In this document: positions 53,782-62,377 of the stretch, piece by piece
How the letters are laid out: every line of letters starts with the position of its first letter
How positions within the stretch are numbered: the stretch's first letter is position 1
Assembly: GCF_041052385.1 (NCBI RefSeq)
Contig: NZ_CP163439.1
Span: 8,297,001-8,361,000, forward strand
Direction: 5' to 3'
Length of the DNA: 64,000 bases
DNA from: Streptomyces sp. R28
Lineage (GTDB): Bacteria > Actinomycetota > Actinomycetes > Streptomycetales > Streptomycetaceae
Program-made: the position numbers and the translations under genes
Notes under the pieces: model-generated
Database searches by the model: none
What the model saw: the letters and a program-made list of their open reading frames with translations, nothing else
Told to the model about the DNA's origin: nothing

Positions 53782-54489
53782 TTACGGCGCCTGCGGAGGC
53801 TGGGCGGGTGACAGGGATCCCAAGTGGCCCGCGGCATCGACGAGATACTCAAGGGGCTCGTCGAACGTCTCACTGCTCAGCTTGGTCCGCGAACGCGAGG
53901 TGATCAGCTGACCGTCGTGGAGCCGGAGCGGCATCTCCAGGGCGCGAGGGTCGGAGGTGAGGAACTCCGCCAGGCCGTCGAGCAGGACGGGCCGGGCGCG
54001 CTCCTCGTCGCGGGAGACGATGTGGAAGTCCTTGTCGAGCTGGGGGATTCCCACCTCCATGGCCCTTCCTCGATAGAAGGTGTCGAACCAGCCGTCGCGG
54101 TAGATCCGCAGGTCCGGAACCTCCATGCCCAGATTCAGGGCCCAGACGGAGTGGGCGATGACTTGCGTCGTCTCCGAGTCGATGTCCTTGTTGTAATAGC
54201 GGTACTCGAAGGCGCGGAAGCCGAATCCGCGGTAAATGCCGCTGACGACGTTGTCCCCCATGACGTTGCTGGCCTTGTCCGGGAGCGGCTCGGCCCCCTG
54301 GTAGGCGTCGACGAGGCTCGGCACGCCCTCCTCGTAGGTCCACCCGCGGCTCTCGGCGAACGACTGGAGCCGGGCGTACCCCTCCTGTTCCGTACGTTTC
54401 TTGCGGGCCTTGCGCCGGACCGCCCACACCGCGAGCGCCGCGACGCCGCTCCACCACACCAGGACCAGGACTGCTTCCGCTCCACTCAT
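53782..54489 (-). CDS. Membrane-anchored protein of unknown function
   Basis: 235-aa protein with one N-terminal transmembrane segment (about residues 4-24) followed by a strongly basic stretch (RRKARKKR), giving a cytosolic domain by the positive-inside rule. The domain has a mixed alpha/beta pattern with FGFRAFEYRYY and VPDLRIYRDG. I do not recognise it; some DUF3137-like proteins look similar. It is separated from the T7-like cluster by 172 bases. Confidence 0.75.
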   Translation of the reverse strand: MSGAEAVLVLVWWSGVAALAVWAVRRKARKKRTEQEGYARLQSFAESRGWTYEEGVPSLVDAYQGAEPLPDKASNVMGDNVVSGIYRGFGFRAFEYRYYNKDIDSETTQVIAHSVWALNLGMEVPDLRIYRDGWFDTFYRGRAMEVGIPQLDKDFHIVSRDEERARPVLLDGLAEFLTSDPRALEMPLRLHDGQLITSRSRTKLSSETFDEPLEYLVDAAGHLGSLSPAQPPQAP

Positions 54490-54714
54490 GGTGCCAGCAT
54501 CCCCCGAGGCCCCACTGCGGGCCCACCCCCCTGGTGCTCCATCACAATCCGCACCTCGCGGTCACACATTTCCCCCGCGCGCGCCGGAACGGCAGCCCCT
54601 GGCTTCCTTGGGCTGTACCGAGCCGAAGTCGCCGGCCCGGCAGGTGGTCGTGCGGGTGAAGGTGTCACATCGCCGAAGTGGGGACGTTTTGACGGATGGG
54701 TCGAGGCGCTTGTC

Positions 54715-54858
54715 ATGCGCGGGGTGCTGCTGGTGGTGGGCGGGTTCTTCGTCGGCGTGCCCTGGCTCGTCCACGGGGGGAAGCAGGAGTACACCCGGAG
54801 CGCGGGCCGGGGGACGCGGAGTTCGATGCCGGTGGTCCCCTTGCCGGCGCACGTGTGA
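54715..54858 (+). CDS. Possible small membrane peptide
   Basis: A 47-codon frame starting MRGVLLVVGGFFVGVPWLV, a single plausible transmembrane segment, then a basic tail. Third positions are strongly G/C, as in true genes here. No convincing ribosome site. Small, so a chance frame in G+C-rich DNA is quite possible. The surrounding gap (54490-54899) has no other gene. Confidence 0.3.
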   Translation: MRGVLLVVGGFFVGVPWLVHGGKQEYTRSAGRGTRSSMPVVPLPAHV

Positions 54859-54899
54859 TCGCCGAGAACGGCGGCCCGGGAAGCGGGGCCCGGCCTGGC

Positions 54900-55220
54900 T
54901 CAGGAGGCCTTCTCGTCGACCTTGATGTCGTAGTTGATCGTGCTGCCGTCGACGGAGGTGACCTTGGTGGTCACGCCGATGCTGGTGCCGTCGCTCGCGG
55001 TGAGCTTGCAGCGCAACGAGGTACCGACCTTGCCGACGAGGTCCTCGGGGCAGGTGACGTCCGGCTTCGGCTGGCCTGTCTGCGCGGCGAGCTTCTCGGC
55101 CACCGCGTCCGCCACCTCCTCCTTGGGCAGCTTGGCCTCCGCGGAGCAGCCCACCAGCAGCGCGGCGGCGGCCGCGGCGGCGAGGCTCCAGGAGGCCAAG
55201 GAAGAGGAGGACTTGGGCAT
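54900..55220 (-). CDS. DUF4333-type lipoprotein
   Basis: Secreted lipoprotein of 106 aa. The signal ends in lipobox LVGC at about residue 25. The mature part has two Cys, in VTCPEDL and SLRCKLT, spaced as in DUF4333 domains, which are common in actinobacterial lipoproteins; function unknown. ATG 55220 is preceded by GGAG. Confidence 0.88.
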   Translation of the reverse strand: MPKSSSSLASWSLAAAAAAALLVGCSAEAKLPKEEVADAVAEKLAAQTGQPKPDVTCPEDLVGKVGTSLRCKLTASDGTSIGVTTKVTSVDGSTINYDIKVDEKAS

Positions 55221-55339
55221 AACGGGCTCCGTTCGGGGCGAGAGGACCACGAGGGTCGGAAAATGACGCTCGTCGGTGCGACTGTCTATCAGCCCGGACT
55301 GCCCGCCTGACGGATCTTCACATCCTCCCGCTCGGGCCC

Positions 55340-55358
55340 GCGAGTGATCTTCACTCGC
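55340..55358. repeat. Inverted repeat with 3-base loop
   Basis: GCGAGTGA-TCT-TCACTCGC: perfect 8-bp arms. Could be an operator for the lipoprotein gene (120 bases away) or part of a terminator region. Confidence 0.45.
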
Positions 55359-55402
55359 CTTCCGTCTCGGCCGGCCGGATCAAGGGCTTCCGCGCATGGA
55401 CA

Positions 55403-55436
55403 GCGCCCGCCGACGGAACGTTCCGTCGGCGGGCGC
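55403..55436. terminator. 34-bp perfect palindrome
   Basis: Two 17-bp arms (left GCGCCCGCCGACGGAAC) meet with no spacer; the centre is GGAACGTTCC. It lies 160 bases downstream of the LuxR-type gene's stop. As RNA it would fold with a 4-base loop and act as a terminator in either direction; as DNA it could form a cruciform. Confidence 0.7.
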
Positions 55437-55597
55437 CTGAGGGTCGTAAACCAGTCAGCCAGCTGAAAGTCCGGTCCACGACAGAGAGGGGACGCGGGCG
55501 GGATCAGCGGCCGATCCCGTTCACGTCAGTGAATGATCAAGAGCTCAAGGGAGTGCGGCGGGACTCGAAGGGTTGCGGCGGATGTCGTGGGCGGATG

Positions 55598-56260
55598 TCA
55601 GTGGATGATTCCGGTTCGCAGGGCCACGGCGACCATGCCGGCGCGGTCACCGGTGCCCAGCTTGCGGGCGATACGGGCGAGGTGGCTCTTGACGGTCAGG
55701 GCGGACAGGCCCATCGAGACGCCGATCGCCTTGTTCGACTGGCCCTCCGCCACCAGCCGCAGCACCTCGACCTCGCGACCGGACAGCTCGCGGTAGCCGC
55801 CCGGGTGGCTCGGGGCACCCGGGTGGCGACGGTGCATACGGGCGGCGGCGGCGCCGATGGGGGCGGCACCAGGCCGGGTGGGGAGCCCGACGTTGGTGCG
55901 GGTGCCGGTGACGACGTAACCCTTCACGCCGCCGGCGAGGGCGTTGCGCACAGCGCCGATGTCGTCGGCGGCGGAGAGGGCGAGGCCGTTGGGCCAGCCC
56001 GCGGCGCGGGTCTCCGACAGGAGGGTGAGGCCGGAACCGTCGGGCAGGTGGACGTCGGCGACACAGATGTCGCGGGGGTTGCCGATGCGGGGACGAGCCT
56101 CCGCGATGGACGAGGCCTCGATGACGTCGCGCACACCGAGGGCCCAGAGATGTCGGGTCACGGTGGAGCGAACGCGGGGATCGGCCACGACCACCATGGC
56201 GGTCGGCTTGTTCGGGCGGTAGGCGACCAGGCTTGCGGGCTGCTCGAGGAGAACGGACAC
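55598..56260 (-). CDS. LuxR-family response regulator
   Basis: 220-aa regulator. The N-terminal receiver-like domain has its putative phospho-Asp in CVADVHLPDGSG, but the N-terminal acidic pair is reduced to a single Asp (VVVADPRV), suggesting atypical, perhaps kinase-independent control. A Pro/Gly-rich linker leads to the C-terminal LuxR helix-turn-helix (ELSGREVEVLRLVAEG ... LTVKSHLARIARKL). GTG 56260 follows AGGAGG. No partner kinase is next to it. Similar orphan regulators lie upstream of DUF3000-hemE in other Streptomyces (from memory). Confidence 0.9.
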   Translation of the reverse strand: MSVLLEQPASLVAYRPNKPTAMVVVADPRVRSTVTRHLWALGVRDVIEASSIAEARPRIGNPRDICVADVHLPDGSGLTLLSETRAAGWPNGLALSAADDIGAVRNALAGGVKGYVVTGTRTNVGLPTRPGAAPIGAAAARMHRRHPGAPSHPGGYRELSGREVEVLRLVAEGQSNKAIGVSMGLSALTVKSHLARIARKLGTGDRAGMVAVALRTGIIH

Positions 56261-56503
56261 CAGGCCTCCTGGGTGCGGGGACGGCTTTCAAGGTCACAGT
56301 CGTCTTCGGCACCAAACCCATGGCCCTTTAGAGAAAGATCACGATTTAGTGAGTAACAATCGGGGCAATTCAGACACACGGTCGATCGTTCGTAGAGCGA
56401 ATTGGCTCGATCTAGAGCCTTCGCTGACCGAAAGTGGCCGTATCGACAAAGTGATGGTCAAGCGTGTGGCGGTTCGAGCGGGCGGGGATCGAGCAAGGGC
56501 CGG

Positions 56504-57181
56504 TCAGCGGGACTGCGGATCGCGGCGCTGCGGCAGCGTCACCACCGACGCGTCTCCCGGCCCCGCCGGGGGCAGGCCCGCGACCTGGGCCAGCAGGTCG
56601 CACCAGGACGCCAGATGGGCCCCCGTGTCCGGAACGCCGCCCAGGCCCTCGCGGGGCGTCCAGGAGGCGCGGATCTCGATCTGCGAGGCCGCCGGGCGCT
56701 CGGACAGGCCGCCGAAGTAGTGCGAGCTCGCGCGCGTGACGGTGCCGCTCGGCTCGCCGTACGACAGCCCGCGCGCCTGGAGCGCACCGGTCAGCCAGGA
56801 CCAGCACACCTCGGGCAGCAGCGGGTCGGCGGCCATCTCCGGCTCCAGCTCCGCGCGCACCAGGGTCACCAGCCGGAAGGAACCCCGCCAGGCGTCGTGC
56901 CCCGCCGGGTCGTGCAGCAGCACCAGGCGGCCGTCGGCCAGGTCCTGGTCACCGTCGACGACGGCGGCCTCCAGCGCGTACGCGTACGGAGCCAGGCGCT
57001 GGGGCGCCTTGGTCTGCTCGACCTCGATCTGCGGCCGCAGCCGCGCGGCCCTGAGCGCGTCGACGGCAGCCCGGAAGGGCGGCGGAACCGTACTGCTCCC
57101 GTCCAAGTCGCCCTCCTTGGCGTCCTTTGCGTCGTCCATTCCGCCAGCGCCGTCCGACAGTCGTTCCTGAGCCGCAGCCAT
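56504..57181 (-). CDS. DUF3000 family protein
   Basis: A 225-aa cytosolic protein of the actinobacteria-specific DUF3000 family, function unknown. Conserved-looking segments include PQRLAPYAYALEAAV, ADGRLVLLHDPAGHDAWRG and PLLPEVCWSWL. The start ATG 57181 lacks a strong ribosome site. Divergent from hemE, 104 bases away, an arrangement common in actinomycetes. Confidence 0.88.
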   Translation of the reverse strand: MAAAQERLSDGAGGMDDAKDAKEGDLDGSSTVPPPFRAAVDALRAARLRPQIEVEQTKAPQRLAPYAYALEAAVVDGDQDLADGRLVLLHDPAGHDAWRGSFRLVTLVRAELEPEMAADPLLPEVCWSWLTGALQARGLSYGEPSGTVTRASSHYFGGLSERPAASQIEIRASWTPREGLGGVPDTGAHLASWCDLLAQVAGLPPAGPGDASVVTLPQRRDPQSR

Positions 57182-57285
57182 GCCGGGAAGATTAAGGGGA
57201 ACGGGGGCTTCGTGCAGGGAGAGACACCCGGACAACACGGCAACCCCAACGCCGGGCCCCGCGCGGCCGTGCGAGACTTGCCCCC

Positions 57286-58341
57286 GTGAGTGCCAACCAG
57301 ACGCCGCCGACAGCCACGTACGACTCCGCCTTCCTCAAGGCGTGCAGGCGCGAACCCGTGCCGCACACGCCCGTGTGGTTCATGCGGCAGGCCGGGCGCT
57401 CCCTGCCGGAGTACCGCAAGGTGCGCGAGGGCATCCCGATGCTCGAGTCGTGCATGCGGCCCGAGCTGGTCACCGAGATCACCCTGCAGCCCGTGCGCAG
57501 GCACGACGTGGACGCGGCGATCTACTTCAGCGACATCGTCGTCCCGCTCAAGGCCATCGGTATCGACCTCGACATCAAGCCCGGCGTCGGCCCGGTCGTC
57601 GAGAACCCGATCCGCACCCGCGCCGACCTGGCCCAGCTGCGCGATCTCACCCCCGAGGACGTCTCGTACGTCACGGAGGCCATCGGCCTGCTCACCCGCG
57701 AGCTCGGCGCCACCCCGCTCATCGGTTTCGCCGGCGCACCTTTCACCCTTGCGAGCTACCTCGTCGAGGGCGGCCCGTCCCGCACGTACGAGAACGCCAA
57801 GGCGATGATGTACGGCGACCCCGAGCTCTGGGCCGACCTGCTCGACCGCCTCGCCGACATCACGGCCGCCTTCCTCAAGGTCCAGATCGAGGCCGGCGCC
57901 TCCGCGGTCCAGCTCTTCGACTCCTGGGTCGGCTCCCTCGCCCCCGCCGACTACCGGCGCTCGGTGATGCCCCACTCGGCCAAGGTCTTCCAGGCGGTCG
58001 CCGGGTACGGCGTCCCGCGCATCCACTTCGGCGTCGGCACCGGTGAGCTGCTGAAGCTCATGGGCGAGGCCGGCGCGGACGTAGTCGGCGTCGACTGGCG
58101 TGTCCCGCTGGACGAGGCCGCCCGCCGCGTCGGCCCCGGCAAGGCGCTCCAGGGCAATCTCGACCCGACCGTTCTGTTCGCCACCCCCGAGGCGGTCGAG
58201 ACCAAGACCCGCGAGGTGCTCGACGCCGCGGCCGGCCTGGAGGGCCACGTCTTCAACCTCGGCCACGGCGTCATGCCGTCCACCGACCCGGACGCGCTGA
58301 CCCGGCTCGTCGAGTACGTCCACACGCGGACGGCCCGGTAA
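57286..58341 (+). CDS. hemE: Uroporphyrinogen III decarboxylase
   Basis: Cytosolic haem-pathway enzyme of 351 aa that converts uroporphyrinogen III to coproporphyrinogen III. Active-site signatures are complete: PVWFMRQAGRSLPEY near residue 25-40 (binding Arg residues), the Asp in YFSDIVVP, GFAGAPFTLASYLVEGG, and the C-terminal NLGHGV His. GTG 57286 has no strong ribosome site. Single gene; feeds the hemG and hemQ genes 4-5 kb downstream. Confidence 0.97.
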   Translation: MSANQTPPTATYDSAFLKACRREPVPHTPVWFMRQAGRSLPEYRKVREGIPMLESCMRPELVTEITLQPVRRHDVDAAIYFSDIVVPLKAIGIDLDIKPGVGPVVENPIRTRADLAQLRDLTPEDVSYVTEAIGLLTRELGATPLIGFAGAPFTLASYLVEGGPSRTYENAKAMMYGDPELWADLLDRLADITAAFLKVQIEAGASAVQLFDSWVGSLAPADYRRSVMPHSAKVFQAVAGYGVPRIHFGVGTGELLKLMGEAGADVVGVDWRVPLDEAARRVGPGKALQGNLDPTVLFATPEAVETKTREVLDAAAGLEGHVFNLGHGVMPSTDPDALTRLVEYVHTRTAR

Positions 58342-58348
58342 GAAGCGC

Positions 58349-59173
58349 TCACCATGTCTGCCGGGGCCGCGCCCGCCTGCCGAACAGCAGGCCGCGTGGT
58401 TCCGGTGGCGGCGGTGTTCCCGGTTTGAGCGGCCAGGCGAGCGCCATGCCCGCGAGGAAGCCCACGATGTGCGCCGCGTACGCCACGGTGCCCGCGTCGG
58501 AGACGCCCTCGCCGGACGAGTACACCGCCTGCAGCACGAACCAGAAGCCGAGCACCAGCCAGGCCGGCAGCCGCAGCGGCAGGAAGATCAGGAACGGCAC
58601 GAGGACCCACACCCTCGCCTTCGGATACAGCACGAGATAGGCGCCCAGTACGCCCGCGATGGCCCCGGACGCGCCGATCAACGGCTCGGCGGAGTCGTCG
58701 TTGAGGATCGCGAAGCCGTACGACGCCGCGTAGCCGCAGACGACGTAGAAGAGCACGTACCGCACATGGCCCATGCGGTCCTCGATGTTGTTGCCGAAGA
58801 TCAGCAGGAAGAGCATGTTGCCCAGCAGGTGCAGCCAGCTGCCGTGCAGGAATATCGCGGTGACGACGGACAGCACCGGGGACTTGTCGTACTCCGGCGC
58901 GCCGATGACACAGCCGGGGCCCTGGGTGCCCATGGCGACCTCGCCCGTGGGGACCACTCTCGGCAGCTGGTCGTGGATCAACTCCCTTGGCACCGCCGCG
59001 TAATGGTCCAGGAACGCGTGCAGATGGCACAGCTGCGCCAGACTGCTCTCACCGGCCACGGAGCCGGCTATGCCGGGCGTGGACAGGAACACGAGGACGT
59101 TCGCGGCGATCAGCGCGTATGTCACCCAAGGGGTGCGGCGCACCGGGTTCACGTCATGGACGGGGATGACCAC
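58349..59173 (-). CDS. Rhomboid-family intramembrane serine protease
   Basis: 274-aa polytopic protein with six or seven transmembrane helices. The catalytic Ser lies in IGASGAIAGVLGAY and the His in VAYAAHIVGFLAGM; HGSWLHLLGNMLFL carries the conserved HxxxN. All rhomboid residues are intact, so active proteolysis is expected. I start at GTG 59173 (VVVIPVHDVNPV); a longer frame to 59272 adds a basic N terminus. Convergent with hemE (gap of 7 bases). Confidence 0.92.
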   Translation of the reverse strand: MVIPVHDVNPVRRTPWVTYALIAANVLVFLSTPGIAGSVAGESSLAQLCHLHAFLDHYAAVPRELIHDQLPRVVPTGEVAMGTQGPGCVIGAPEYDKSPVLSVVTAIFLHGSWLHLLGNMLFLLIFGNNIEDRMGHVRYVLFYVVCGYAASYGFAILNDDSAEPLIGASGAIAGVLGAYLVLYPKARVWVLVPFLIFLPLRLPAWLVLGFWFVLQAVYSSGEGVSDAGTVAYAAHIVGFLAGMALAWPLKPGTPPPPEPRGLLFGRRARPRQTW

Positions 59174-59311
59174 GACAGATATCTGCCCAGGACAGGTGCG
59201 GCGAATACGTGCGGCGCGCAGGTGAACGTGGTGGGCGCCGTGTGCGTATGACTCGGCAACCGCCCGCGGCACAGGGAAGGCGGGTCGCGGGGACTACGTG
59301 AGGAACAGGCG

Positions 59312-59644
59312 ATGAACGACCGAGTTACTCCTGCGATGCACGCGTTGCCCGACGGGGAGGCCGAGATCGCCGTGGTGGTGCGGCTGCCGTGGGAGGACGT
59401 GGCCCGGCTGGGGCAGGAGGCGGGACGGCTTGCTTCGCAGATGCAGCGGCCCGTGACGCTGGACGAGGCGGTGAGTCATCGGTTGCGGTCGGCTCGGCCG
59501 GGGGCCGCGCATGCGAAGCCGGCGGGGGAGCAGCCGGCTGCCGCCATGCCGCCGAGTGTGAGTGCGTCGGTGTCGTCGTTGCCTTCGCGGCCGCCGGCGG
59601 AGCAGGCTCGGCAGGCCATCGAGAGGATCAACGGATCCGCTTGA
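59312..59644 (+). CDS. Small protein of unknown function
   Basis: 110-aa acidic-to-neutral cytosolic protein. A structured first half (EIAVVVRLPWEDVARLGQEAGRLA, QRPVTLDEAVSHRL) precedes a disordered Ala/Pro/Ser-rich part and a short C-terminal helix. No known family recognised. ATG 59312 follows GAGGAA by about eight bases. Confidence 0.72.
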   Translation: MNDRVTPAMHALPDGEAEIAVVVRLPWEDVARLGQEAGRLASQMQRPVTLDEAVSHRLRSARPGAAHAKPAGEQPAAAMPPSVSASVSSLPSRPPAEQARQAIERINGSA

Positions 59645-59674
59645 GCGCCGCAGGGGTGCGGGTGGTTCGGCGGC

Positions 59675-59760
59675 CGCGGGTTTGTCGTGGCTGGTCGCGC
59701 CCACGCGGCGGAGCCCGCATATGGACACAGCCCCGCGCCCCTCGGGGCGTTGCTCGCGCC
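59675..59760. repeat. Streptomyces dispersed intergenic repeat, copy 3
   Basis: Contains GGGTTTGTCGTGGCTGGTCG, then GCGGCGGAGCCCGCATATGG and CCCCGCGCCCCTCGGGG: the longer form of the element seen at 30301-30336. It lies between the small unknown gene and the convergent flavoprotein gene and may act as a terminator. Confidence 0.6.
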
Positions 59761-59765
59761 GCCTG

Positions 59766-61175
59766 TTATGAGGGGCCGGCGTTCACTGCCTTCGCCGCCT
59801 TCCTGGCTGCCACCAGCACCGGGTCCCACACCGGTGAGAACGGAGGCGCGTAACCCAGGTCCAGGGACACCATCTGTTCCACCGTCATCCCCGCTGTCAG
59901 TGCGACCGCCGCGATGTCCACCCGCTTGCCCGCGCCCTCCCTCCCCACGATCTGCACACCCAGCAGGCGGCCCGTGCGGCGTTCGGCGAGCATCTTGACC
60001 GTCATCATCGACGCGCTCGGGTAGTAGCCCGCCCTGCTGGTGGACTCGATCGTCGCCGTGACGTACTGCAGGCCCGCCCTGCGCGCGTCCTTCTCGCGCA
60101 GGCCCGTGCGGGCGATCTCCAGGTCGCAGACCTTGCTGACGGCCGTGCCGACTACGCCGGGGAAGGTGGCGTAGTCGCCGGCGGCGTTCGTGCCGATGAC
60201 CTGGCCGTGTTTGTTGGCGTGGGTGCCGAGGGCGATGTGGCGTTCCTGGCCGGAGACCAGGTCGAGGACCTCGACGCAGTCGCCGCCCGCCCAGATGTTC
60301 TCGTGGCCGCGCACGCGCATGGCCAGGTCGGTCAGGAGGCCGCCGTGGTTGCCGAGGGGGAGGCCGGCGGCTCGCGCGAGCGTGGTCTCCGGGCGTACGC
60401 CGATGCCGAGGACGACCACGTCCGCGGGGTACTCGGCGGCCTCCGTGACCACCGCGCGGACGCGGCCGTCCCCGCCCGTGAGGATCTTGGTCACCTCGGC
60501 GTCGTTGACCATCGTGATGCCCAGGCCCTCCATGGCCTCGTGCACCAGGCGGCCCATGTCCGGGTCGAGCGTCGACATGGGCTCGCTGCCGCGGTTGACG
60601 ACCGTCACCTCGTAGCCGCGGTTGATGAGCGCCTCGGCCATCTCCACGCCGATGTAGCCGGCGCCCACGACGACCGCTCGGCGCCCACGCGTGCGTGCCA
60701 GTGTGTCGATGAGGGCCTGGCCGTCGTCGAGGGTCTGCACGCCGTGCACGCCGGGGGCGTCCGCGCCCGGCATGTCGGGGCGGATCGGGCGGGCGCCGGT
60801 CGCGATCACGAGCTTGTCGTACGACGTCCAGGACTCGGCCCCGGAATCGACGTCACGCGCGCGTACCCGGCCGTCGGCCACGTCGATCTCCGTGACCTCC
60901 GTCCGCATGCGCAGGTCGATGTCCCGCGCGCGGTGCTCCTCGGCCGTACGGGCGATCAGCTGGTCGCGGTCGGGGACGTCGCCGCCCACCCAGTACGGGA
61001 TCCCGCAGGCCGAGTAGGAGGTGAAGTGGCCGCGTTCGAACGCCACGATCTCCAGCTCCTCGGCGCTCTTGAGGCGCCGTGCCTGCGACGCCGCGGACAT
61101 TCCCGCGGCGTCGCCTCCGATCACGACCAGTCGCTCCCGCGTACCCGACACACCCCTCAAAGCGCTCATGTTCAT
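59766..61175 (-). CDS. FAD-dependent pyridine nucleotide-disulfide oxidoreductase (CoA-disulfide reductase-like)
   Basis: 469-aa flavoprotein. The N-terminal FAD motif is VVIGGDAAGMSAASQA, the redox Cys lies in SYSACGIPYWVGG, and the NAD(P)H motif is VVVGAGYIGVEMAEAL. The single Cys places it with CoA-disulfide reductases, NADH oxidases and similar enzymes. In mycothiol-using actinobacteria its real substrate is uncertain. The C-terminal dimerisation domain is complete. ATG 61175 or 61169. Confidence 0.92.
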   Translation of the reverse strand: MNMSALRGVSGTRERLVVIGGDAAGMSAASQARRLKSAEELEIVAFERGHFTSYSACGIPYWVGGDVPDRDQLIARTAEEHRARDIDLRMRTEVTEIDVADGRVRARDVDSGAESWTSYDKLVIATGARPIRPDMPGADAPGVHGVQTLDDGQALIDTLARTRGRRAVVVGAGYIGVEMAEALINRGYEVTVVNRGSEPMSTLDPDMGRLVHEAMEGLGITMVNDAEVTKILTGGDGRVRAVVTEAAEYPADVVVLGIGVRPETTLARAAGLPLGNHGGLLTDLAMRVRGHENIWAGGDCVEVLDLVSGQERHIALGTHANKHGQVIGTNAAGDYATFPGVVGTAVSKVCDLEIARTGLREKDARRAGLQYVTATIESTSRAGYYPSASMMTVKMLAERRTGRLLGVQIVGREGAGKRVDIAAVALTAGMTVEQMVSLDLGYAPPFSPVWDPVLVAARKAAKAVNAGPS

Positions 61176-61202
61176 GCGAACACGCTACGAGTGCCGGGCA
61201 TT

Positions 61203-62216
61203 TCAGTCCTGCTCGCCGCCCTGTTCGGCGCCACGCCCGTCCCCCGCGCGCGTGGGCGTCGGTGCCGGGCGGGCCGTCGGCAGCGGGCCCAGCGCGGTCG
61301 TCGCGGGCGCGGCGGCCGGCCGGCGGGGCAGCCGGGGGCGCAGGACCTTCAGCCACACCAGCACGATCAGCGCGGCCACCGCGGCGAAGGGCAGCACGGC
61401 GCCGAACGCCACCGCGAGCCAGCGCAGCATCGTCACGAACGCGCCCCACCCGCCCCCGAGCGCGTCCAGGAAGCCCGGGTCGTCGTCCTTCGCGGCCTTC
61501 TTCTTCACCGGCGTCTCGGACAGGGAGAGGGTGATGGTGGCGAGGCTGGTGCGGTCCTTCAGGGACGCCTGCTGGGCGAGCAGCGACTCCAGGTCGGCCT
61601 GACGGGAGCTCAGTTCGCCCTCCAGCGTGACCACGTCGCTGAGCTTGGTCGCCTGGTCCATCAGCTCGCGGATCCGGGCCACGCTGGCGCGCTGCGACTT
61701 GATGCGGCTCTCCACGTCGACGACCTGATCGGTGACGTCCTGCGCCTTCGCGCTGCGCTCGATCAGCTTGCCGGCGCCCTCCAGGTCCGTGAGGACCTCC
61801 GCGTACCGGTCCACGGGCACGCGCAGGACGACGCGGGTGTGCTCGTGGCCCTCCTCGTCCCGTGTGGTGGTCTCGTTGCCGACGTAGCCGCCCGCGTTCT
61901 CGGTGGTGGCGCGGGCCTCGTCCAGGGCCTTCGGTACGTCCTTGACCTGCACGGTCAGCGAGGCCGTACGGATGATGTGGCTCGCGGTGACCTTGGGCGC
62001 CGCGCTCGCCTCGGCGGCGCGGGAGCCGCTGCCCGGGGCGCCCTCCTGCGCACCTGCCTTGGAGTCCGCCAGGGCGGCCTCGCCCCCGGCGTTGCTGCCG
62101 GAGGCCGAGTCGTCCGCAGCGCCGCTGCAGCCGGTGAGCGCGAGGGTCGCGGCCAGCAGGAGGCCGGCCAGGGCCTGGACTGGTCGTACGGATCGTGCGG
62201 AGCGTCGTGCGCGCAT
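61203..62216 (-). CDS. DUF4349 membrane lipoprotein
   Basis: 337-aa envelope protein. The lipobox LTGC is at about residue 30, then an Ala/Ser/Gly-rich linker, then the DUF4349 domain (HIIRTASLTVQVKDVPKALDEA ...) containing a long coiled coil (about residues 165-225), and a transmembrane segment near the C terminus (FAAVAALIVLVWLKVL), followed by a disordered Pro/Ala tail. It may span the gap between membrane and wall. ATG 62216 follows a GGGGGGA run. Function unknown. Confidence 0.88.
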   Translation of the reverse strand: MRARRSARSVRPVQALAGLLLAATLALTGCSGAADDSASGSNAGGEAALADSKAGAQEGAPGSGSRAAEASAAPKVTASHIIRTASLTVQVKDVPKALDEARATTENAGGYVGNETTTRDEEGHEHTRVVLRVPVDRYAEVLTDLEGAGKLIERSAKAQDVTDQVVDVESRIKSQRASVARIRELMDQATKLSDVVTLEGELSSRQADLESLLAQQASLKDRTSLATITLSLSETPVKKKAAKDDDPGFLDALGGGWGAFVTMLRWLAVAFGAVLPFAAVAALIVLVWLKVLRPRLPRRPAAAPATTALGPLPTARPAPTPTRAGDGRGAEQGGEQD

Positions 62217-62377
62217 GTGGGCGTCCCCCCGGGGGTCGTCGTGACGACTGATGCTTCTTCGACGCCGGGGTCCGGCGGAACGTTGGCGGGAAACGGTCCC
62301 GATGCGGTCACGGTCGGGACTCGTGAAGGACACCGGGGCGCGGACGGGATGTCAGTGGGGTCTGAGAGGCTGTGGAC

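Larger units (their letters stand above)
55221..55597. other. Gene-free stretch with palindromes
   Basis: 377 bases between the DUF4333 lipoprotein and the LuxR-type regulator gene, both on the minus strand. It holds an inverted repeat at 55340-55358 and a 34-bp perfect palindrome at 55403-55436. No convincing open frame. Confidence 0.6.

Noticed and set aside
53824..54858. Plus-strand frame opposite the membrane-anchored unknown gene
   Set aside because: The minus-strand gene has a membrane segment and plausible protein composition; the plus frame does not. Only its last 47 codons, beyond the overlap, were kept as a weak candidate.
55403..55436. 34-bp palindrome as an insertion-sequence end or attachment site
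   Set aside because: No transposase, integrase or target duplication nearby.
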